Source of the DNA: Pseudorasbora parva
Taxonomy: Eukaryota > Chordata > Actinopteri > Cypriniformes > Gobionidae
NCBI RefSeq assembly: GCF_024679245.1
Contig: NC_090179.1
Span: 3,036,820-3,100,819, forward strand
Reading direction: 5' to 3'
Length of the DNA stretch: 64,000 nucleotides
The position numbers were made by a program, and so were the translations under genes. The notes under the pieces were generated by a model. It was not told where the DNA came from. It searched no databases and was given only the letters and a program-made list of their open reading frames with translations. Numbering within the stretch: position 1 is the first letter of the stretch; each line of letters opens with the position of its first letter. Below are positions 24,096 to 34,637 of this stretch, in pieces.

Positions 24096-24715
24096 ATGGT
24101 GAAGTACACCCTTCCGACCCTTCGCGTTCCCTGTGGCCGCTCGTACAAGTATCCTGAGAAGCACCTGGAGAGGGCTCATAGGGACTTGTCGGTAAGTCAG
24201 GATTAAAACTGAAAGGATTGACAGAGTTGTTTAACATTAATGTATGAAACTGCTTATTTAAAAAATATTGAAGTGTTGATTTTATAATTTTGAAGGCGAA
24301 GGCGCGGTTAAAGGTGGTGAGGTCGCTTGGGAGATCAGTGACCATAGGGAAGCTCCGGCTTCTTAGGGATTCGGAGCCCGCTGTCTCTATGGTCCCTGAC
24401 TTCCCCCTTGCAGAGGCCCCACCTGAGGCCCCGCCTGATCAACCGGCAAGTCACCAGCCGGCGGAAGTCCGACCGCCGGACGATGAGCCCTGGCAGGTGC
24501 TGGATGGGGAGGAGGAGGTGTTCCTCACTGCAGCAGAAGAGGAGGAGCTTTTTATTTTGCTGAGTACGTTGATCATCATAATCCTATCTGTGCTGCAGTT
24601 ACTCAATAAGGGAAAATAAATCAATTCTTTGTTTGTTTTTTCAGATGAGACTTTGTCATCAACTAATCATTTTTTAGAAGAAAAGTTCATTTTCTTCTCT
24701 TTTTTTTCTAAATAA
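24096..24715 (+). CDS. Companion gene: recombinase-like zinc-finger module without recombinase
   Basis: A small spliced gene 100 bp downstream of the recombinase transcript end. Exon 24096-24191 encodes a finger-like motif (CGRSYKYPEKHLERAH) parallel to the recombinase N-terminus; its first Cys is lost here but present in the copy at 27062-27149. Exon from 24296 encodes a basic segment, then a Pro- and Glu-rich acidic stretch. Two ends are possible. Read through, it stops at 24619 with a hydrophobic tail (FILLSTLIIIILSVLQLL) resembling a membrane anchor. Spliced at GTACGT (24563) to TTTTTTCAG (24644), it ends at 24715 in a soluble tail, with AATAAA at 24711. The second option mirrors the phase-1 splice after exon 1 of the recombinase. 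Function unknown; it could be a regulator that competes for DNA. Confidence 0.5.
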
Positions 24716-24719
24716 AAAC

Positions 24720-25880
24720 CCAGAAAATGTCTGAGCTGGTGTGCTTGTGTTCTTTTTTTGACTGCAAAACAAATTGCATAAACACAGTGTTCTTAGTCTA
24801 ATGCATCCCAATGAGTGCACCGAGCATGAGGTGCACGGGTGGCCTAAACCATAAAGGTTGAAACAGCATCTATAAACACTGTGGTAAGGGACAAATTCTA
24901 GTACCACAATAGACGGTTCCAACGGAGACGAGTGCTGGCAGGGTAGCTTTATGGGGCCCAGAGACAGAGCCCCTTTTCTGGGTAAAGTTTAAAAATGTAT
25001 TTCTCTGTAACGCAAAGGCCCCTAGGGCTCCCGTTCGGGAATGCAATGGCCCCGACGCTCGTGCGGGGTCTTGTTGGAAAGCTGCTGCCCTCCCCATGTC
25101 GAAAGAGTTCTCCTCGAGTTCCTGGGCCCCGTGGTTCGGGGGTAACGGGCGGTTAAAAAATGTTGGATTCTCGGTCTTATTTCTCGTGAACGCAGGGGCC
25201 CCGGGCCTCGTGTGAGATCTCGTTGTAAAGGTCTCAATGTCCTCTAAAGAACGCACTCACCCTCGACGTCCTGGGCATCTCTCTTCGGGAGCTAGAGCCC
25301 TCGGGAGGTTAAAATTCGCGATCCGCCAGGGGGCACCCCGGAGGCCCGCGACTGTCACATTCAGGTCGTGGGGCAGCGGGGAGTTTTTGACGTAAATTTG
25401 AGCCCGATTGGGCCTCGCGTTCCCGAGCAATGAGCAAAAGTTGGGTTGAGAATGGAGACCTGCACAGTCGCCACCATTTTGAAACGCGCCGCGTGCTTTT
25501 TGCCGATTTTCTCCGCGAGGACACGGCGGAACGTCCTTAAACTCGGAACGTGTGTAGAGCTCGACTATACGGTTTAAACGAGACGAGTGCTGCCAGGATC
25601 GCTATAAGGAGTCCAGAGTTAGGCCCTTTAAATGTAACAATTAATATCGTGGAACCGGGACGGCCCTGGGGACGGTGGGGTTGGAAGGGCCCCTAGGGCT
25701 GCTAAGAGCAACCGAATTTTGGAGATCCAACTCGGTTTGGTTTTCGATAAACGGCCCCTCAAAGCTGGACAGGAAGTCACGGTATCTCGGGAACCGAAGG
25801 CCCCAGGAAGCTGAAAGTTAGACGACTGCGTTCGGCTGAGTGTGCTTAGTACAGTAGAGGTGTTTTCATCCATGAAAAAT
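24720..25880 (+). repeat. GC-rich tail with repeated GGCCCC motifs
   Basis: Downstream of the two genes lies a GC-rich, apparently non-coding tract. A phrase of the type TTTCTCGTGAACGCAGGGGC recurs near 24999, 25180 and 25780, and ACGAGTGCTGSCAGG with GGGGCCCAGAG/GGAGTCCAGAG recurs near 24930 and 25585. Part of it (GTAACGGGCGGTTAAAAAAT, near 25142) recurs at 27348, joined to the deleted companion copy, so it belongs to the same mobile unit. Frames on the minus strand here are repeat by-products. Confidence 0.5.
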
Positions 25881-25889
25881 TACATTAAA

Positions 25890-26270
25890 TGTGAAAAATT
25901 CATACTGTCCTGTCCTTTTTGGCTGCATAACAAATGGCTTACACACATTAAACTGTAAAAAAAAGTACATTATAAAAAAGTATATGACAAAAAAAATATT
26001 AAAATCTATATTAAATATGAAATATCATCTACAAAAAATATTTAAAAATGACCATAAAAAAATATTTGTAAAATATGAATTATGAAAAAAAAATTATATT
26101 ATAAAAAATAATTATTTTGAAAAAAATATATATTTAAAAAAAAAAAATAATAATAAAAAAATATCAATATAAAAAATTAATTATTAAATAAAATAATCAT
26201 GAGAATTTTTTTTTATTATAAAATAAGTATAAAAAAAACTATTACAATAATTTAAAAAAAAAATACTAAA
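25890..26270. repeat. AT-only low-complexity tract
   Basis: Almost entirely A and T, with poly-A phrases; no coding content. Confidence 0.85.
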
Positions 26271-26939
26271 AGTGGGAGGGGCAATTTGGATTAGTGGGCG
26301 TTATTTGTTGATCGTTGTCATGGCAATCAAGGGGGGCTTCTCATGTGCTCATTAATCACGCAGATTCATCCGATCAGGTAAGACAATCGATCATTTTAAT
26401 ATTAATTGCTTACAAATGTGTTATTATAAATGCCATCTTGTAAATTTTTCGACATCTGACTGTACAGTTTGGTTTAGTTCACCAATATATGATGCTCATA
26501 AAGCTTGATCGTAAAATTATTATAACATGTATAAATATCTCGGCCTAATTGAGCCCACCCATCCAGGGGCGTTATTTAAGACCATTGTCACAGAACGCCA
26601 TCCTTCCTTTGTTGACGTTTCATACATTTATTTTCATTTAAATTGCACGCCTTTCTGCACGAACTTTCGCAAACCTCTATTAGAAGTAATGTAATGTATT
26701 AGTAGTGTGTGTGTGTGAGTGTTTGTGTATATATATATATATAATATACATATATATTCATGAGAATTTTTTTTTTTCATCTAATTTAATCATCATCATC
26801 ATCTTCTTCTTCTTCATAGAAAATGCCATATCGAGATAATAATGCTGGCTTGTTGATCTATTCAGTGATTGTTTATTAAATCATTTTGTATCATATACAC
26901 TGTGTTCGAACTATTTTTTTCGTTTATCTTTTCAAACAG
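26271..26939 (+). other. Possible 5' region of the second companion copy
   Basis: It contains a good donor (CAGGTAAGAC near 26376), a (TG)n(TA)n run (26705-26755) and a polypyrimidine stretch with an acceptor ending CAAACAG (26939) just before the zinc-finger module. No start codon is assigned. Confidence 0.35.
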
Positions 26940-27378
26940 CAGTCCGATGCCCCCTATGCCAGTCGTGGATCATGGATATAAAAAGGCATGTAATTGTCGT
27001 CCAGGACATGGTAAATAGGGAGCAGAGACTCCTCCTCCTCCTTTATACGCACCAGAGTCAGGCTGTCCTTTTTGGACTGCCCACTCTGTGGCCGCTCGTA
27101 CAAGTATCCTGAGAAGCACCTGGAGAGGGCTCATGGGGACTTGTCGGTAAATCAGGATTAAAACTGAAAGGATTGACAGAGTTGTTTAACATTAATGTAT
27201 GAAACTGCTTATTTAAAAAATATTGAAGTGTTGATTTTATAATTTTGAAGGCGAAGGCGCGGTTAAAGGTGGTGAGGTCGCTTGGGAGATCAGTGACCAT
27301 AGGGAAGCTCCGGCTTCTTAGGGATTCGGAGCCCGCTGTCCTCGGGAGTAACGGGCAGTTAAAAAATGTTGGATTCTC
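26940..27378 (+). pseudogene. Second, internally deleted copy of the companion gene
   Basis: The first finger CPLCQSWIMDIKRHV starts at 26948. One frame shift later, the second finger CPLCGRSYKYPEKHLERAH matches the copy at 24130-24180 but keeps both Cys. The donor after 27149, the intron and exon 27251-27342 are almost identical to 24191-24390. The sequence then jumps directly to the GC-rich tail equivalent of about 25138, deleting roughly 750 bp. The two-finger architecture equals the recombinase N-terminus, which shows what the companion lost. A LINE interrupts it at 27376. Confidence 0.65.
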
Positions 27379-28058
27379 TATTATACCTTTATTTAACCGG
27401 GGAATAAAATCACATTGAGATCGATATCTCATTTACAAGTGAGCCCTGGCCAAGGTAGCAGCACACAAAATACAAAATAAAACCAACAACGTGAAAACAA
27501 AAATGACCACACACACACATTTCCAGCAATAATTCATGATTAAGAACAAGAACAAGTACAGAAAGCTTGAAATGTTCGATTAAGATATAACTTAAACTCA
27601 TTGAGTGAAATAAATACACTAAGTTTTAGTGATCTTTGAATCTCATTCCAGGCAGTTGATGCACTATAAATAAAAGCAGTTTTTCCAAACGCTGTCTTCA
27701 TTAAGGGGACATTTAAAAGAATGTATCTACTTGAACGCAGATTATGCCCTTTACTATTGACAGTTATTAAACTATTCATATACAGAGGAAGCTGGCCAAC
27801 TATGGCCTTATACACAAATATAAGCCAGTGCTGGTACCTTCTTAAATGAAGTGAAGGCCAACCCACCATTTCATACAGTGCACAATGATAAGTATAATGA
27901 TTTGCCCAAGTTATAAATCTTAAAGCAGAGTGATAAACAGAGTCCAATGATTGTAAAAGAGCCTTAGTGGTATTTCTGTAAAAAACGTCTCCATAATCTA
28001 AGACAGGTAAGAGTAGCTTCCACCAGCTTTCTCCTGGCTGACTGTGAAAAACATGCAC
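27376..28058 (-). pseudogene. LINE 3' fragment (end of reverse transcriptase ORF)
   Basis: The minus-strand frame 28058-27540 (172 codons) carries PVLDYGDVFYRN, WPSLHLRRYQHW and GKTAFIYSASTAWN, the conserved region after the reverse transcriptase domain in fish non-LTR elements. The 3' UTR follows to about 27376 and ends AAATAAAGGTATAATA. It is 5'-truncated, and inserted into the second companion copy. The clade is uncertain (L2- or Rex-like). Confidence 0.7.
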
Positions 28059-28796
28059 TATTCCGAAAGTAAAACTCCAGCTATATTAATATTGATTGAT
28101 ATTGCACTGAATAAAATAATATTTACAAACACTTGCATGATTCCTACGAAATTGACCCAGAAAAAGTGCGGGGGATGAAAATACATTTTATTAAAAGTGA
28201 GGGGTACACGTCCCCCCCGTAATCTATGCCCATATATATATATATATATATATATATTAGTTTTGTCACTATACCAAAATTATGACTTTGATACTAAAAT
28301 ACCTCGATACCGATACTAAATCGATAGCACAGTAAAAAACAGATAATATGAATAATATGACAACAGACCTTATTTTAAATTGTTTTATTTCTTTTTTTTA
28401 CTAAAAATGCACTTGGCCAGCATACTCCTGCGCTGGTTTTTGCCCATTCCTCCTCTTATTGCTATAATAACGTTGGCCAGTGTGAACATCCTCACAGAGA
28501 TCACATTATCAATCATGTTATCATTCACTAACCTTTCACTTCTCAACAGGTTGAGATTACCAAAATCTTATTTCATGATATGAGTAATTTCTCACGAAAA
28601 TGCGTATAAATAGTACGAGTGTGCAATGTCGTGGAATGTATACGCAAAAACTCATTTTGCCGTGTCTACGCCACGCTGTTTTTAACATTTTGGAACACAT
28701 TTTTGCAGACAGTGTAGCCAAATTAATAAACTGGAAAGGAATGAATAACAAAAAAATTCAGCGAGATGGCAACCAAGGCCATTATGCTTTCTAGGC
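28059..28796. other. Mixed repeat fragments
   Basis: It includes a (TA)n run at 28233-28257 and phrases such as GTGCAATGTCGTGGAATGTA that look like interspersed fish repeats, without resolvable termini. The last four bases, AGGC, are the TSD of the next LTR. Confidence 0.35.
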
Positions 28797-30448
28797 TGTA
28801 GCGACTCAGGCGAATCAAACACACAATCGCCAGTTACCTTTAACAAATATGTTTTGAAAGTGTGCTGATGGACAGACCTTCCCCCAACACAACAGAGAAG
28901 GATTCTTCAGCTACCCTGGAAACCATCTGATAAGATCTTTTATGACCGGAAAGAATGTGGCCACATGAAGTCTTATACACAAAGACTTTAAGACACAGAG
29001 CTTTTGCCTCAAATTACAGACAAACCATCTATAGATGAACATGCACCCCAGGACATTATATGTAAACACATAACTGTTTTGTAAAATGTTTCTTCTGTAT
29101 GGTATTTTGCATCTTTTTGTCTGTGTCTTAACAAAGTACTAGTTCAGATAACCTCATATATGTCATGTCTCCTATCAAATTAATGCTCACTTCACGACTT
29201 ACACTTCCATGTATATCACTTATTCAGAAAATGCAATGTGTGTTTGTTGCATTAATTATAGTATGAAGACTCAGAGACCCACTGAGTCGAACTTTCAAAC
29301 AAAGAGCCATAAATCTGCTGAGGAATTTCCCGCCGGGAAATCCCAACAATCTCATTGGTTAAGTCTAACCCTGGAGGGTGGGACTACGGCCAGACCATAA
29401 AAGGAGGACCTCGGATGCCCTCCTCCTCTTCTTCTTGTTCTCTTACTCCTCTCTCTTCTCTCTCTGGCTGAACCAACACGTCATCGTGGCTGGCCCTTGA
29501 GCCAGGCCACCAATGCACGCCCTCCAAGTAGGCCTCATCTCTTCCAAAAATCTTCTCTTCTACAATCCGATCTTCAAGAACACGAAGCATCGCTAAAGCA
29601 AACAGCCGCTTCCCTCCCAACCTCGGAAAGGACCGCCGGACACGCAGAGACACGCAGAGACACACACACAAGCGAGAAGCCAAAACGAAACCAAAAAGAA
29701 TGCAAGTATTCTTATTCTTACTGCTGTAAAGAGAGTGTGTTATTCTCCCGTTGGGATAAATTAACTCCGTGAAGGTCGTATCTGGTGAACTGAAGGAAAG
29801 TTGTTGCTTACCCTCCCCCACTCTCTTTGTCTCTCTCTCTCTCCCTCTCTTTGTCTCTCTCTCTCTCTGTTATCTCTCTCTAACTTCAGTCTATTCATTA
29901 TTCTCTTTTATGTATTCTTTCGTTAATATCTATACTTCTACTCTCTTGATGCATATTTAGTATGTACTTTCTGTGTGAATTGTAGTGTTATTTTTAGTCT
30001 GTGTTTATTAAACCTTCAAAAGACATTTAATGAGTTGAATCTGTTATTCTGCCACATACACAAAGTCAATGAAACTTGCGATCTAAACGTTACCTAACTG
30101 CTTATGCTACTATGTTAGTAAAGTAAACTGTATGACCATTTGAAATATTGAACTTATCCTGATCAGTAAAGTTAATGTTTCTTATGCGCTCGTAAAGCAG
30201 TAATCCATTATTGAGAATTGATTTGAAAAGTCTATAACTAATTTGCAGGACAAACTTAGTAGGATAATTTCAAGCAATTTCATAAAGGGTTACTTGTATT
30301 TAATTAAACAATTTTCCCTATCGGAAAATTTTAATACGTAATGAACAACTGGCAAATCATATTCATAAATTCATGAATATTGAATATTAAATCCCTTTTG
30401 AGTTAATTATTCCCCGAGACATTAAACTCATTAGTCGTTGTTGTTACA
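28797..30448 (+). mobile_element. Solo LTR, family A copy 2 (1652 bp)
   Basis: It begins TGTAGCGACTCAGG and ends GTTGTTACA with the TSD AGGC at 28793-28796 and 30449-30452. It contains a TATA-type promoter (CCATAAAAGG near 29395), a CT-rich tract (29830-29880) and ATTAAA near 30007. It aligns in complement to 13572-15379 across most of its length. No gag-pol sequence adjoins it. Confidence 0.8.
29394..29403 (+). promoter_or_regulatory. TATA box of solo LTR
   Basis: CCATAAAAGG lies in the middle of the LTR, upstream of a pyrimidine-rich leader, where a U3/R boundary would be expected. Confidence 0.5.
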
Positions 30449-30452
30449 AGGC

Positions 30453-31865
30453 ATTAGGCTCTCTCATTTATTCACTCACTCTACACCACTTAGTCACATT
30501 TATTATTTATTTGCACTTTTACTATAATGTCATGTAAAGAATCTTTGAATATTGAATCTAATATTCACTTTTTGTTTCTTTGCTTTGTGTGCTTTTTGTG
30601 TCTTACAGGAGCTGTGAAGAAGAATCGCATGTCAATATATATATTTTAATTTGAATAGTTAACATTAATCTTTAACCATATTGTTTCTCACTTGATTGTA
30701 TATTGGTTGGCATTGTTTTGTGTTTTCTTTTCATCTGGATTCACGTAGATGGTTGTTGATTGCCTTTTTAAAATAAAATAAAAATATTTTGAAATGTACA
30801 AATTGTGTGGGTCGTGTTTGTCTGACATCTTAAATATGCATCACACACCAGGGCCAGATCCGCACCACACGTCATGGCTTTAATAACTGTTCTGGCCCAG
30901 ATCTGTCTCTGATCCGTAATTTAAACCTGTTCTGGTATTGGGCCGTTGGAAAGGATGACCCCGGCCTTTAGCGGACCTGTGCCAAATGCTAATGAAGACC
31001 TGGCCCAAATACATTTTGCTGTCTGGGTAGCCTTGACCAATTATACAGAGATCTAAAAAGACCACAATATATATTTTTACTGTAGTTATATTATTGTTTT
31101 TATATTAAAGATAACAGTAAAAAAAAAAAAAACATTTTGATCACAGCATGTGTGAAATCAAGAACCAGTTTGACCGTGGTAAGTACGTTTCTACAGCGTT
31201 GGAAGGAGATATGGACGTGGTAGGTGATATAAATGTTTTTGCAACGTTGGAAGGAGAGGAGTCATTCTACGAAACGGGTGCCATTTCCACGTTGCAATTT
31301 AAAAAAAACTTTAATAAGAACAAACTTTAAAAAACAAAAAAACTACAACTTGAAAGATATCTTAATCTTCCAAAATAACATATTTTCCCACCTCAGGCAC
31401 AAAATTGTTATTAATATTATCCCTTTTATTTATGCAAGGGAGCCTTTCTTGGACCACCCCGTTACGGACAATATGTATGCCATTAGAGTAGTAAGACAAC
31501 ATATAACATTTTAATTTTTAATGTTTTCCTAATAGTAAAATGTCCTTTTTTTAGAAACAAAAAATAGAAACTCTGTAATTTATTCAATTTTTTTATTTTT
31601 AGGTTTTTAATCTTGAAATATTAATTTAACATTTCAATAACCTCATTGTTTGTACTGAAAAAAACAAAAACTTTAAAAAAATACACATTTTTCACATTTA
31701 GTTCATTAGTCCATACAACAAGAACATCATTCAATATCATTTTATGGAAAAGAAAATTAAATGTTACATAAATTTAAACAAAATGACCCTGTGACGGGGT
31801 GGTAACTGATGTGACGGGGTGGTACACTGTGATGATGGTATGGACAGTGTTTCGGTGATCTGCTG
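30453..31865. other. Intergenic DNA with MITE-like fragments
   Basis: 30848-31030 contains repeated GGCCCAGATC and CTGGCCCA phrases like a small interspersed repeat; 31140-31330 resembles 42490-42720 (ACGTTTCTRCARCGTTG). No coding gene is supported. Confidence 0.4.
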
Positions 31866-31884
31866 GTTTTAAACTTTAAAAACT

Positions 31885-32391
31885 ATATAGGGGAGACATG
31901 AACATTGGAGATGTAATGGAAAACTGGAGAACTTTGGTCATGAAAAACTCTGAACACTGGAAAAGAGCATCATAACAGTGACTGGGAGAGTCGCATCCAC
32001 ACATCCTTCTGAATTTCCATGTGCCGGGAAGTGACAGGCTGTGGTGCCGGAATAATTTCGAGCACGTCATCAAAGAGATCCCACAGGAAATCATCTCTTG
32101 GAGGCCAGAAGAACCTGTTGGCACCAACATGGTGCATACATTAGTTTAGCACACACCACTTGCCAATGACATCTCCACTTTCCCAAGCAATTGCTTCTGT
32201 TGGCACTTTTTTGGGTGTTTTGTTAAAAGTGAAGCGCTGTGTGGTTGAGCACTGACATTGAAGCTGCTTTTGGAGTAAATGTGACCACTTGGTGGGTTTT
32301 CATCGTGGATGGCACTGGTGGTATCTGGCCTGGCATCTTTTCCATTGCCTGCTCCACTGCTTCAACTGATACATAAAACAACTTAACAGTC
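31885..32391 (-). pseudogene. Degenerate 3' module of a fish multicopy gene
   Basis: Read on the minus strand, one frame gives VEAVEQAMEKMPGQIPPVP and, after a stop and a shift, VGANRFFWPPRDDFLWDLF and VLEIIPAPQPVTSRHMEI. The order NRFFWP...DD...W...I.P.P.PVT.RH is a C-terminal pattern I know from multicopy, probably transposon-associated, fish proteins of unknown function. Stop codons break the frame. It is probably the downstream end of the unit at 39311-40830, separated by the hAT element at 32400-38886. Confidence 0.5.
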
Positions 32392-34637
32392 CTCTAGGAC
32401 AGAGGTACTCAACAGGCGGCCCGCGGGCCGCATCCGGCCCGTCGGTATTAATTTTGTGGCCCGCATCATGCTGAAGATGAATGCAATAAAAAATAAAATA
32501 AAATAAAAATCAACTCAAATGTTGCACGAATATTAGACAGTTTTACTTATAGGCTATGATTATACCACGGACGCTGCGGAAAATCCACATGTCGGGTAGG
32601 TTAAGTAGGCTAATAAAAAAAGAACACTTGTTTTCAGTTTTCAGCTCATTTCACGATCAAAGACCATAATAGGAGAAAGATCAAGCTTGAGCGGAATCAG
32701 CACATTTTAGTCTCTCTCTCTCTCTTTTTATGAAGACAGCTGTGTGTTTAACTTCTGGATGCGACACTGAACATTTAAGTTAATAATATTTAAGGTTTGC
32801 GCGCGTCACACTTAAGCTTGCTGAACGGAGTTTGCACATGCATCAAAAAAAGCAAAAGCAAGCGTGTGCATGCGTGGGTTGGCGTGGCAGAATACGGGCA
32901 AAGGGTGCCTCCTTCATAATTCCAAAAAAGATATCTCAGTTTATTGCAATCTCACAAAGCTCTGTTATCAATGGAAATGACTGCACAATGAATCTTCCAA
33001 AATGTCAACACTTTCTTTGCTATAATCAGACGATTTGTCAGCATATAGAATTCAGCACTGCGCAAAAAACTCCTTTGAGTGGATTCTATCTTAAATACAT
33101 CTGTTTGGCCATAACGTTCCAGAAATAAACACATATTGGTTACATTGCACAATGCAGCAAAAACCTGTTATACTCTGCCTGTGTGCGCCTGTAAATCTTT
33201 TTTTATTTCGTTTTAGTTGTTCTTTTTGGTTTTGTGCAATAGATGAATAACAATTTATTTGTTTCTAGATGTTTTATTTTTAGATATTTCTATTTTGCGG
33301 GAGTCCCGCAAATAGTTTTATTCACCCGCAATCCGCACACACGCGAGTAGCACACACACCTTACCGCCCGCGCTCAGCCAAATCTAGTTAAAAGCATTTA
33401 TTTCACACTGGTTTTAGTTTTCTTTTTTATAAATCATTACTATGAATTTTATAAATAAATGAAAAGATATATGGATTTTTGTATACATTTTTATTAATTT
33501 ACATTAGTAAGCTACAGGACATCGTCTTTCAATCCAGCTCAGACATTTATCTGTAGCTTACTTTGTTGTTGCCATTAAACAATGTGTTTTTTTCCTTCAT
33601 ATTTATGTTTAAATATTATTTTTACATATTTCATCTGATTATGATGAGTGAAAAGATGCGAGTGGGTCAGAAATGATTTTGGTGGTTATATTTAGTTTAA
33701 TATTGTTTTGTTTTGTAGAAAGCATTTTTCATTTAGTTTAAATTGTATCTTAATTTAAAAAAAGGTTTCTTAGGCCAATTGCCTGGATTTAATAAATAAA
33801 AAGCAAATAGCAGACTATAATCGTGAGGTGAAGTCGTGGGAGTGATCGCTTTCATTGCTCATGAACTGGAGCGCGCGTCTCATAAATAAACCCAAACTCA
33901 GCAGCTACTCGCCTCACAGACATGAGAAATATGCGTATAGAAAGCTTGAAATGACCACTTTTAAACGAAACGATTCGAAGATATTTAATTAAGCAAAGTG
34001 CAGTGTTCACACGAGCAGCTCTTGACTCAGAGCGTTTCTGTTTATAATGCTGCGCTCCATCACTGCTCGAGCTGTGAGTTTAACACGCATTTTTACAATA
34101 ATCCTGACTTGTGCAACTTTGTAGCCTACACATTTGTTTCTTAGTTGTTGTATTAGTTCTTACTTAGCTAAATAAATATATAATTTCTAATTATAGCAGA
34201 GCTTTCTGCCCAGCCAATTAGACTAGTAAAGTAGGCTAATGATTAAAAAAACAAACGCTTGACCACGGGCCCGGCCCTACCCGACCCGAGGATAGTGCAG
34301 GGAAATCTCAGCCCGACCCGTCCCGCATATTTTTAAAAGAGAAAGGCCGACATGATTTACTGGCACCTCTCGAAGACAACACTTTCACGCAAAATGCAGC
34401 TTTCCTGACTGATGTGACGCAACATTTGAATGCGCTCAATCGTAAGCTTCAAGGGAAACAAAAGATTCTTCCGATGATGCTGAACGATGTGGCTGCATTT
34501 GAAACAAAACTGGACCTGTTCGCGCAGCAACTTCAGGAATAACATTTCACTCACTTTTCTGTTCTGCAGTCAGAAGTGACAGGCTCATTTTCACCCAGTG
34601 CCTCCTGTTCTTATCTCAGGGAGCTAAAAGACGAGTT

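Noticed and set aside
23887..24345. 152-codon minus-strand frame partly repeated at 27058-27432
   Set aside because: The match between the two arises because both lie antisense to the duplicated companion gene, not from independent coding.
24870..25873. Several minus-strand frames in GC-rich tail
   Set aside because: They are products of the repeated GGCCCC-rich motifs; no conserved pattern or splice context.
32832..33152. Opposed 98- and 66-codon frames
   Set aside because: They lie in non-coding interior of the hAT element, with no family motif.
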